DNA from: Cubamyces lactineus
Lineage: Eukaryota > Basidiomycota > Agaricomycetes > Polyporales > Polyporaceae
Assembly: GCA_022376465.1 (NCBI GenBank)
Contig: JACDTU010000015.1
Coordinates: 62,001-126,000, forward strand
Length of the DNA stretch: 64,000 nucleotides
Direction of reading: 5' to 3'
The notes under the pieces are model-generated. The model saw nothing but the letters and a program-made list of their open reading frames with translations, was not told the DNA's origin and made no database searches. A program made the position numbers and the translations under genes. Below, in pieces: positions 1 to 8,821 of the stretch (the stretch's first letter is position 1; the number at the start of each line of letters is the position of its first letter).

Positions 1-1
1 T

Positions 2-916
2 ACCAAGGAGGCCTTGATGCAGCGGTTCAAGATGACGGATCTGGGTCCTGTCTCGCGTTTTCTTGGTCTGAACATTGTTCGCGATCGTAAAGCTCAAATG
101 ATCGACATCGACCAGATAGACTACATCCAGTCCGTTCTCGAACGTTTCAACATGGCTGACTGCAAGCCGGCTCGCACTCCCCTCCCTGCTGGTGCTGTAC
201 TGGAGAAATCTAGTCACACCGCCGCTGACCACTCCCGGAAACGGTACCAGAGCCTAATTGGCAGTCTGCTCTACGCGACTTTGGGTACACGTCTGGATAT
301 TTCCTTCGCGGTCCAGAAGTTGTCTCAGTACAACTCTAATCCTAGTGACGCACACTGGAACTATGCCAAGTATGTCCTGCGGTACCTGCAAGGGACCAAA
401 GACTACCGGTTGCGTTACTTCGGTTCCTCGAATGACGGTCTTTTGGGTTATTCAGACTCAGACTGGGCTGAGGACCGAGATGACCGCAGGTCCACTGGAG
501 CTTACGTCTTCTTGATGGCGGGCGGCGCTATTTCCTGGCAGTCTAGGAAACAGCCGACTGTTTCGCTCTCCTCGACCGAGGCGGAATACAAGGCTGCGTC
601 AGACGCTTGTCGTCAAGTTGTATGGCTTCGCACGTTTGGTGAAGAGTTGGGGGATGACATCTCTCGTCCTACACCCTTGTGTCTCGACAACCAAGGGTCC
701 ATCTTCTTGTCAGTTAATCCTGTCACCGAGCGTCGCACGAAGCACGTCGACGTCCAGTACCACTACACTTGCGAACAAGCTGAGTTAGGGACGATCGACA
801 TCTTCTACGTAGCGACAGAGGATCAACTAGCTGATTCCTTGACGAAGAACGTCTCCTTCTCTATATTGGAGTGCTTCAGAAAGGCGATTGGTCTAGTCTC
901 TCCCTCCGCAGTTTGA
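2..916 (+). CDS. copia pol fragment: RT C-terminal part and RNase H
   Basis: Open from the left edge to a TGA at 914-916, about 304 codons. It starts just after the RT catalytic YxDD box (off window), runs through the connection region (MTDLGPVSRFLGLNI) and ends with a copia-type RNase H: the GYSDSDWAEDRDDRRST segment, the GGAISWQSRKQ segment, the STEAEY box and the DNQGSI box, then the usual TKHVDVQYH and DQLADSLTK tail. No stop or frameshift is visible. The encoded enzyme copies element RNA and degrades the RNA strand of hybrids inside virus-like particles. Whether the complete copy is active cannot be judged. Confidence 0.92.
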   Translation, partial: TKEALMQRFKMTDLGPVSRFLGLNIVRDRKAQMIDIDQIDYIQSVLERFNMADCKPARTPLPAGAVLEKSSHTAADHSRKRYQSLIGSLLYATLGTRLDISFAVQKLSQYNSNPSDAHWNYAKYVLRYLQGTKDYRLRYFGSSNDGLLGYSDSDWAEDRDDRRSTGAYVFLMAGGAISWQSRKQPTVSLSSTEAEYKAASDACRQVVWLRTFGEELGDDISRPTPLCLDNQGSIFLSVNPVTERRTKHVDVQYHYTCEQAELGTIDIFYVATEDQLADSLTKNVSFSILECFRKAIGLVSPSAV

Positions 917-927
917 ACGAGTGGGAG

Positions 928-1461
928 TGTTGAACTTCCAGGTTATCGGCTGTGCCGGACCGGGAATGTGGACTTTGTGGCTGTGGCGCCTACAATGCGC
1001 ACAGCATGGACTTTATTCCTTTTATGGACTGCTCAGTGTACGTACTGTAGTTGGACATTCTTTCATTCCCTCCATCTTTCCGTTGCGTTCTACACTGCTA
1101 CGGATCCTTCCAGAGGGTTCTATACCTATGACACCATATGTCGCGATACTCGCACCATGGTCTTACTCATCGTACATAGCGATCACATGCCTCCTTTCTT
1201 TGCTTACTCATGGCACTCCTCTCTCAGTATATAAGGAGGACATTCTTCGCCCCTACTCTTCAGTCGTTCGCTCACAGACTGAAGAGTAAGTTCCTTCATT
1301 ACCTATGGTTACTTATGCAGTTACTTACCAAGTACTTGTAGCTCTCTTTGTGTTGCTTATAGGTACTTGTACTATGCAATATAGTCGTTCGCTCACAGAC
1401 TGAAGACTCTCTTGTGTCGCTTACAGGTCGCTCCCAGCCTTCTAGGTTCAGAAGTTCGTCA
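928..1461 (+). repeat. 3' LTR, copia family 1 (534 bp)
   Basis: Starts TGTTGAAC and ends GTTCGTCA, an imperfect terminal inverted repeat, directly after a polypurine tract CGAGTGGGAG. Same length as the LTR at 8277-8810. It contains a TATA box, a 12-bp hairpin and two partial direct copies of a CGTTCGCTCACAGACTGAAGA block (about 1264 and 1384). Confidence 0.93.
1228..1288 (+). promoter_or_regulatory. LTR core promoter: TATA box and downstream hairpin
   Basis: TATATAA at 1228-1234 is followed about 20 bases later by a perfect 12-bp inverted repeat (1254-1265 with 1277-1288, loop of 11). The position fits the start of the R region, so the hairpin would sit near the 5' end of the element RNA. 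The same arrangement is present on the minus strand in both LTRs at 8277-8810 and 14063-14599. The role is an inference from position. Confidence 0.55.
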
Positions 1462-1490
1462 GATCATCCCGCAGGCTTCCGTGCCCAGCG

Positions 1491-1528
1491 CAGTGGATTA
1501 TCCATTCTCCCAATAGGATAATCCACTG
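1491..1528. repeat. 13-bp perfect inverted repeat
   Basis: CAGTGGATTATCC (1491-1503) and its reverse complement (1516-1528) are separated by 12 bases. It lies in the 160-bp stretch (1462-1621) between the copia LTR and the recognisable part of the DUF6533 gene fragment, where no coding match is seen. It might be the remains of a small DNA element; no ends or target duplication were identified. Confidence 0.5.
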
Positions 1529-1621
1529 GGTGGATCAAGCCCGCATTGTGAAATGGGCTCTGGGAACTAGCAACTCCATTAGTGGATGTAAATTGGATAA
1601 ACGAACTAAAAACATCCTCTC

Positions 1622-2336
1622 AGTGGCCTCACAAGAGTCAGAGGGGCGACGATTAGCAGGGGTTTCCAGTTTCTTCCCCAGATCCCGTAAGCTCTAAGAC
1701 AAGTGAAAGCTGCGTAGAGAAGCATCAGTAATCACAGACTACCGAGAAGTATATGTCTTGCTTACCAGAGAAGGCAAGATAGTTCAAGAAGAGGAGTATG
1801 TCGTCCGTATGGGTGATACCTGCACACCTAACATGCAAGGTGATACGTGTGAGTAGTCTTAGTAATCACGAAAGACGCACGTCTGGTGCTCGTGGTCAGC
1901 TCGAGATTCGTCCGGACAGCTCTTCAGCCCTATGGATGGCGTACCGCATACACGACATTCTTACCCTGTTACTCGATTTCCAAATGAGAACTTCCAGTAC
2001 AAAGAATATGCGCTCAATCACTCCGACATAGCGCACCCCGATGTATACGATAGTGGCCCCTGTGAATTTTCTTTTCCAAATGCGCTGGTACTCCGTCGTG
2101 AGGGTCAATGCGAAGTCAAACCAGAGTAACGCTGCCCAAATACGAATAGTATCAGCTTCGAGTCAACACTCAGTTGTTCTAGGGCAGACCTGAGGATGCG
2201 AGTATGCAATAGTTTTCAAAGAGCCTATAAGGCACTTGTATCAGTCCCGAATACAGGACTAGTCGTTATGAATCATGGAGTATATGCACAGCCTCGGATA
2301 TGCTGTGACTATCTCTTGCGCGAAGTTCTCCGACAT
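1622..2336 (-). pseudogene. DUF6533-family membrane protein gene, 5' part only
   Basis: Five exons can be matched one by one to the gene at 15757-17956. Exon 1 (ATG at 2334-2336) encodes MSENFAQEIVTAYPRL; exon 2 the FENYCILASS segment; exon 3 the diagnostic LLWFDFALTLTTEYQRIW segment with KRKFTGATIVYIGVRY; exon 4 the GITHTDDILLFLNYLAFS segment; exon 5 the FTCLRAYGIWGRNWKPLL segment. Intron positions and phases agree with the complete relative. The reading is lost at about 1622 and the remaining exons are absent before the copia LTR at 1461. The family consists of basidiomycete multi-helix membrane proteins of unknown function. The 3' half may lie beyond the retrotransposon, off the left edge, or be gone. 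Confidence 0.75.
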
Positions 2337-2413
2337 TGACCCGGTGTCCTATGAGCTTGGATGTCAAGACTAGAGGGAGAGGGAGAAGGAGATAGGCCGC
2401 TGGTTGTGACCGT

Positions 2414-2747
2414 TGTTGAAGTACAAAGTAGACGTTCGTACGAGTCCACTGGCCGTGTTAGGCGCCGTGGCTAATTTCCTTTTTCGTAGATTAGGTAACC
2501 GCCCGCGGCTCCCTTCCTCTCAACGTTTTTTCGTTTCGTACCTCAGCTCTTGCCACTACCGTGCCCGCGAGACTGAGGTATGCACCCTTGTTCACTATCC
2601 TAGACATTCGCCGGTCGATACTGATATTACATTAGTCTTTCTCCGTTGTATTCTAGGTACTTAACAATATAGCTCTTGCCACTACCGTGCCCGCGAGACT
2701 GAGTCTTTCTCCGTTGTATTCTAGCGTTCGCGAGACCACCTTCAAAA
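2414..2747 (+). repeat. 5' LTR, copia family 2 (334 bp)
   Basis: Matches 7319-7652 with one visible difference. Inside it, a block of about 33 bp (CTCTTGCCACTACCGTGCCC and following bases) occurs twice, near 2545 and 2671, and the 21-bp block TCTTTCTCCGTTGTATTCTA(G) occurs twice, near 2636 and 2704. These are internal direct duplications present in both LTRs. Confidence 0.95.
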
Positions 2748-2762
2748 GGTTATGAGCCCTGC
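2748..2762 (+). promoter_or_regulatory. Primer binding site, initiator tRNA-Met anticodon arm
   Basis: GGTTATGAGCCCTGC directly follows the 5' LTR. It is the reverse complement of the anticodon arm of eukaryotic initiator tRNA-Met (GCAGGGCTCATAACC), not of the tRNA 3' end. Priming by a 5' half of initiator tRNA-Met is established for Drosophila copia and some fungal elements. The family-1 element has the same site at 14047-14062. Confidence 0.8.
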
Positions 2763-2830
2763 GTAAACACTCTAGCCAAGACTCAGAAGATTTCCACCGA
2801 TAAATCTTGCTCAAAAAGTCCCTCAACGTC

Positions 2831-5800
2831 ATGACTTCCCCCACTGGTCAGCCTCAGCCCGATCCGGCGCCGTCTGCCACGACAGCCCCTGACCCAACGG
2901 CTACGCTGAATCCGTCCACGGCTGCATACGCTTCTGTCGACGTCTACGCCTCGTCCACGACCGGTCTTGCGCAGTCCAACCGGCTGTTCGACATCACCAA
3001 CCTCAAGGACGACGGCAGCAACTTTCCCATGTGGAAGTTCCGCATGCAGATGATCCTCGAGTCTCGCAAGCTCTGGGGGATCGTCAGCAAGGTCGAGCCG
3101 TGTCCGACTAGCAACGCCGGCAGCGCAGCTATCACTGCTTGGATGGAACGCGACCGCCACGCAAAGCTGCAAATCTCCCTCACCCTCGACGACACCCCGC
3201 TCCGCAGCGTCATGCTCGCGCGGACGTCCGCAGAAGCCTGGGACAAGCTTCTTCAGAGGTACGAAGGGAAAGGGAAGCAGACAATCGCTACGCTCATCGG
3301 GGAGCTCTTCCGCGGTACGCTCTCCGACCAAGAATCGCTTGAGGCTCAGCTCGACGCCATGCAGCTTAAGGGCCGCCTGATCGAGCAACTCGGTCAGCCC
3401 CTCGGCGACTCCCTCATCGCATACGCGATGCTCAACTCCCTCCCCGCATCCTATTCGACACTCCGCACCATCCTCAACTCGTCTCAAGACACGCTCACGA
3501 CCGACCTCGTTGTCTCGCAAGTCCTCAATGAGGAGAAGAGCCGCAAAGATCAATTTGGCACCCAGTCCGCGTTCCTCGCCAGAACGTCGAACAACAAGGG
3601 CAACTCGAAGTCGACGAAGGCCAAGTCGACCTCGAAGGCCAAGAAGAGCAAGTGCGCTCACTGCAGCAAGCTTGGACACACCAAGGAGGAGTGTAGGAAG
3701 CTCAAGGCAGAGCAAGCCTCAGCAGCCATCGCCAAGGACGTCAAGGAGAGGACAGGCGACCTCACCGCCAAGGTCGCGTCGCTCCACAGCGGCGACGAGA
3801 CCATCCGGCTCTTCGTAGCCAATGCTCTACACAGCCAGCCTCGTCAAGCGCAGTGGCTCGTCGACTCGGGTGCGTCGTCGCCTATGAGCTCGCAGCGCGA
3901 CTGGTTCGTCTCGTTCAAGCCTCTCAGCACCCCCAAGCGTGTCTGGCTAGGCGATGAACGGTTCATCCATGCGACCAGCATCGGCAGCGTGTCCCTCCGA
4001 CTCCAACGCGGGGCATCAAGTGAGGTGGCCATGGTCCCGGACGTCTACTACGTCCCGGACCTCAACGGCAACCTCCTGTCCGTCTCACACTTTGTCCGCC
4101 GCGGTCACTCCGTGAGCTTCGAGCATGGTGGTTGCTCCATCATCGACTCAACGGGATCCTGCATCGCAACGGCCTCCGAACGCGACGGACTCTATGTCCT
4201 CCACGCTGTACCAGTCGTTGAAGGCGAGTGCGCCTATATCTCCTCGCTGGATAGCTGGTCCCCCTCGGAATCACTTGACGACCCCGCTCCTGATCCTGGA
4301 CCCTCCCCCGACGTCTACGCACTCGTTGTGAACGCTTCGCGCAAGTCCCGTGCGGATGCTTCAACGTGGCATCGACGCCTCGGTCACATCAACTTCGACT
4401 CCGTCTTCAAGATGGTGCGAAGTGGGATGGTGAAAGGCATGGACATCGTTGGGTCCCTCAAGCGGCCGAATGCTCCGTGCTCTCCCTGCGTCCTCGGGAA
4501 GCAATCGCGCGACGCGATCCCAAAGCAGAGCTCGGCTGAGTACCCGCATCTGAACTATCGGACTCATGCTGACCTGCAAGGACCTATGCAGACTGCAACA
4601 CCGGGCGGCCACAAGTACCTCAGCCTCATCGTTGAGGGAAAGAGCCGCCATCTCCACGGTGACCTCCTACGTCTCAAGTCGGATCAAGCCGCTACGTTGA
4701 AGAACTACATCGCTCGCAGCGAGGTGGTCACCGGCGAGCGGTTCAACATCCTTCGCACGGACAATGGAGGCGAGTACGTCAATGACGAACTCGACGCTTT
4801 TTTCAAGGCTCGTGGTATTCACCACGAGACTTCGAATGCGTACACACCTCAAGAGAACGGTGTTGCGGAACGGGCCAACCGTACGGTCATGGAGATGGCC
4901 CGTACGATGCTTCAATCGTCGGGCTTGCCTCACACTTACTGGGGCGAAGCGTGCCTTTACGCTATACACATCCTCAACCGAACACCCTCGCGCGCACTCG
5001 ACGACGACATCACCCCGTATGAAGCCTACACTGGCAACAAGCCATCCGTTGCGCACATCTGACCGTTCGGCTGCAAGGCATTCGTCCACATCCCCGATGA
5101 GAAGCGCCAGAAGCTCGATGCGAAGTCACTCGAGTGCGTCCTCGTCGGCTGGTCAGCAAGCAAGCGAGCATATCGACTGCTTCACCGTTCCAGTGGGCGC
5201 ATTTACGAGTCGCGCGACGTGGTTTTCGACGAGGAGCTCCCAGACGAACATCCTCACCGGGTCACGGTGAGCGTCGATCCCATCCCCTGTCCCGCCCCTC
5301 TGGCCCCTCCGCATGCTGGCCCCACCTTTCCGGTGACCGTTGAGGACGTCACTGATGAAGGGGAGGCTGCGCCTTGTCCACCTGTCAATCCTGCTCCAGC
5401 TGAGGATCTGCCTGACCATGTTCCTGCTGCTGAGAGCGGGCGTGCACCATCTCCACCTCCTGCTGCTGCCCCTGCTGCCCCTCCTCTGCGCCGCTCCACT
5501 CGGCAGCGGCGCCCGCCTCTCCGCGACGACGATCCCCGCTTCAAGGTCTCGTCTTATAACCGGCGACGTCCCACCGCTCTCTCTGTCAACAGCACTGTGG
5601 ACGTCGAGGGGAGGAATGAGGACAGCGACACCGATGCGGAAACTGACAATGCCCAGGTCGAAGACATCCTCGGGCAAGTGGGCGACGAGCATGCAAACCA
5701 TGTGGCGACTCTCCGTGATGACCCTCAGACATACGAGGAGGCCATGTCACGACCCGATGCGGACATGTGGAAGGCTGCATGCGCAGAAGAGCTGCTCGCC

Positions 5801-7276
5801 TTTGCGAAGGCCGAGCTCTACGATGAGGTTGAGCATCCCCAAAACCGCAAGGTTGTGGGCTGCAAGTGGGTGTTCCGCATCAAGCGAGGCGCCAATGGCT
5901 CCATCGAGCGGTACAAAGCCCGACTTGTTGCACAAGGCTTCACCCAGGTCGAAGGTGTCGACTACTCCGAGACCTTCGCACCAGTGTCCAAGTTTGCCTC
6001 CATCCGCACGCTCCTCACCCTCGCTGCTCTCTTCGATCTTGAGGTTGATCAGATGGACGTCAAGTCCGTGTTCCTCAATGGCAAGCTGGATGAAGAGATC
6101 TTCATGGCCCCTCCTCCAGGCTCGTCTTGTCCTGAAGGCTTTGTCTGGCGTCTTTTCAAGGCGCTATACGGCCTCAAGCAAGCCAGCAGGGAGTGGTACA
6201 AGATGATCCGAGCCGAGTTCGAAGCCCTTGGATTCGCTCGCAACAACGCCGATCACTCGATCTTCATGAAGTACGAAGATGGCATCCTCCTCGTCATTGC
6301 TCTCTACGTCGACGACATGCTCTTGTTCTCTAACAACAGACCTGCCCTGGACGCTCTGAAGGCAACACTTGGATCTCGTTTCGAGATGACCGACCTCGGT
6401 CCTGCACGTTGGATCCTCGGCATGGAGATTCAGCGTGACCGCTCTCGACGCACGCTCACCATCTCACAGGAGCAGTACCTGGAGAAGATCCTCCAACGCC
6501 ACGGCATGTCTGACTGCCGCCCTGTCAGCACCCCGATGGAGTCCAACTTCAACCTGGAGAAGCTGTCCGAGCCAGAGATCGACCCAAAACCCTACCAGAG
6601 CGCGCTTGGTGCGCTCATGTATGCGATGCTGGGTTCACGCCCGGACATTGCTTTCGCTGTCGGCACGCTCAGCAAGCACGCTGCGAACCCCGGAGCTCAG
6701 CATTGGGATGCGCTGATGCGTGTTTTTCGCTACCTCCGCGGCTCAGCTACTCTACATCTTTCCTACGGCGAGCACGACGCGCGCACGCCGGCAGTACTGG
6801 GGTACTCAGATGCAGACTGGGCTGGCGACCGGCACGACCGCCGCTCAACAAGTGCCTACGTTTTCAAGCTCGCTGGAGGCGCCATCAGCTGGTGTTCGCG
6901 CAAGCAGCAGTCAATTGCTCAGTCAAGCACTGAGGCCGAGTACGTCGCCCTCGCAACTGCTGCAAAGGAGGCACTCTGGCTCAGCACGCTCCTGGACGAC
7001 CTCGACTGCCCCCTCTTCCATTCACTTTCTCCTTCGCTTTCTCCCCCTCGCATTCTTGTTGACAACCAGTCCGCAATGGCTCTTGCGAAGAACTCATCGT
7101 TCCACGACCGCACGAAGCACATTGCCATGCGCCACCACTTCATCCGCGACGAGCTCGAGAAGGGTACGATCTCTGTTGAATACGTCCCCACAGGTGACCA
7201 GGTTGCCGACGTCTTGACCAAGTCCCTCTCGCGCGAGAAGCACACTTACTTCACTCGTTTATTAGGTCTTTTTTAG
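2831..7276 (+). pseudogene. copia gag-pol polyprotein, one nonsense codon
   Basis: A single reading frame of 1482 codons including the stop; first ATG at 2831, 84 bases after the LTR. Order: N-terminal low-complexity segment; gag (UBN2 type, with FPMWKFRMQMIL); CCHC knuckle CAHCSKLGHTKEEC; aspartic protease LVDSGAS; integrase GAG-pre-domain and catalytic core with D in HADLQGP, D in RTDNGGEY and E in ENGVAERANR; RT with the intact active site ALYVDDMLLF; RNase H with GYSDADWAGDRHDRRST and SSTEAEY. A TGA at 5060-5062 stands where relatives have Arg in the RPFGCKAF motif, consistent with CGA to TGA. Everything downstream is open to 7276. The polyprotein would stop after integrase, before RT. 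Confidence 0.93.
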
Positions 7277-7318
7277 ATGCATTACGATACAACGCACAAC
7301 GCGACCATTGAGTGGGCG

Positions 7319-7652
7319 TGTTGAAGTACAAAGTAGACGTTCGTACGAGTCCACTGGCCGCGTTAGGCGCCGTGGCTAATTTCCTTTTTCGTAGATTAGG
7401 TAACCGCCCGCGGCTCCCTTCCTCTCAACGTTTTTTCGTTTCGTACCTCAGCTCTTGCCACTACCGTGCCCGCGAGACTGAGGTATGCACCCTTGTTCAC
7501 TATCCTAGACATTCGCCGGTCGATACTGATATTACATTAGTCTTTCTCCGTTGTATTCTAGGTACTTAACAATATAGCTCTTGCCACTACCGTGCCCGCG
7601 AGACTGAGTCTTTCTCCGTTGTATTCTAGCGTTCGCGAGACCACCTTCAAAA
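7319..7652 (+). repeat. 3' LTR, copia family 2
   Basis: Second LTR copy, preceded by the purine-rich tract GAGTGGGCG (7310-7318) that would prime plus-strand synthesis. Followed directly by the target duplication ACCGT (7653-7657). Confidence 0.95.
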
Positions 7653-7684
7653 ACCGTGCTATACACAAGCACCGCCCGCATGCT

Positions 7685-8053
7685 TTACGCGTGTTGGCCG
7701 GTCAGCCCGCGAGTCCTTTGTAGGGATCCCGTTTCCCTGGCAAAAGGGGCGCTGTTACGTATGTGCAGTTTTCTATGTACGTGTTCGGATCCCATTACCA
7801 CTGTGCTCCCTGTCACCTTTGTCATCGACGCCGCGTCATGTGCATCACAACCTGCAGCAGTGACCACGGTCATCCCGCACGGGGGGGCGCGCACGCAGAG
7901 TAGCAGGGCATGCGTTTCGCCTTCGACGGCACCCACGGTCTTGCAGAAACGGCAGATGCGCCATTCGCGTGGGACGCTAGTGCGCGGCGCAGCCGCTTTA
8001 TGGCCAATGGGTGCTCTGAGGAGTGGTGCATTGGTGCCACCAGGCGGCGCCAC
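7685..8053 (-). pseudogene. Non-LTR retrotransposon (LINE) RT C-terminal scrap
   Basis: An open stretch on the minus strand contains REWRICRFC followed 14 residues later by HALLLC (7895-7954). A C-x2-C...H-x4-C knuckle of this form closes the reverse transcriptase of many fungal non-LTR elements. No RT core, endonuclease or poly-A tail is seen nearby, so it is at most a decayed remnant between two LTR elements. The assignment rests on one short motif. Confidence 0.35.
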
Positions 8054-8276
8054 GGCAGACTTGCATCAGTCAAAAAGTACATTTGGTACAAACGTACACA
8101 ATGCACTTGGATATTTGCATATATTTGCCCTGGTGGCAGATATTTTACCAGGCCCAGCCAACAATTACCCTGCACCGGAGTAATTTACCAGCATGGGCCT
8201 GCCAGACAATGTATGCCAAGCTTAATCATGCAAGACTTTTGATAGGGCAAGCGGACCCCTACGGGATAGTTGTATA

Positions 8277-8810
8277 TGACGAACTTCTGAACCTAGAAGG
8301 CTGGGGAGCGACCTGTAAGCGACACAAGAGAGTCTTCAGTCTGTGAGCGAACGACTATATTGCATAGTACAAGTACCTGTAAGCGACACAAGAGAGCTAC
8401 AAGTACTTGGTAAGTAACTGCATAAGTAACCATAGGTAGTAAAGGAACTTACTCTTCAGTCTGTGAGCAAACGACTGAAGAGTAGGGGCAAAGAATGTCC
8501 TCCTTATATACTGAGAGAGGAGTGCCATGAGTAAGCAAAGAAAGGAGGCATGTGATCGCTATGTACGATGAGTAAGACCATGGTGCGAGTATCGCGACAT
8601 ATGGTGTCATAGGTATAGAACCCTCTGGAAGGATCCGTAGCAGTGTAGAACGCAACGGAAAGATGGAGGGAATGAAAGAATGTCCAACTACAGTACGTAC
8701 ACTGAGCAGTCCATAAAAGGAATAAAGTCCATGCTGTGCGCATTGTAGGCGCCACAGCCACAAAGTCCACATTCCCGGTCCGGCACAGCCGATAACCTGG
8801 AAGTTCAACA
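8277..8810 (-). repeat. 3' LTR, copia family 1 (534 bp)
   Basis: Reverse-complement copy of the LTR at 928-1461. The purine tract of the element reads CTCCCACTCG on the plus strand at 8811-8820, directly beside it. The minus-strand TATA box and hairpin described for 1228-1288 are conserved here. Confidence 0.95.
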
Positions 8811-8821
8811 CTCCCACTCGT

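Larger units (their letters stand above)
1..1461 (+). mobile_element. Ty1/copia family-1 element, 3' fragment cut by window edge
   Basis: The 3' end of a Ty1/copia LTR retrotransposon: the last third of reverse transcriptase, RNase H, a polypurine tract (918-927) and the 3' LTR. The protein and LTR are nearly identical to the family-1 element at 8277-14599 on the other strand, so the two form a long inverted repeat. The 5' part lies outside the window, so the target duplication cannot be confirmed; the five bases after the LTR are GATCA. It sits next to a truncated DUF6533 gene (1622-2336), suggesting it may have inserted into that gene. Confidence 0.93.
2414..7652 (+). mobile_element. Complete Ty1/copia element, family 2 (5239 bp)
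   Basis: Two LTRs of 334 bp flank one gag-pol frame in the order gag, protease, integrase, RT, RNase H, which defines Ty1/copia. A 5-bp target duplication ACCGT lies at 2409-2413 and 7653-7657. I found one difference between the LTRs (T at 2456 against C at 7361, a CpG site), which points to a recent insertion. One in-frame TGA (5060-5062) interrupts pol. The LTR starts TGTTGAAG and ends CTTCAAAA rather than the usual CA. Confidence 0.95.

Noticed and set aside
2783..3715. 310-codon minus-strand open frame
   Set aside because: Antisense to copia gag with Leu/Arg/Gly-rich shadow composition.
5060..5062. Recoded TGA (readthrough or selenocysteine) in copia pol
   Set aside because: The position is inside a conserved integrase-RT linker motif where Arg (CGA) is usual; one CpG transition explains it, and fungi have no selenocysteine system.
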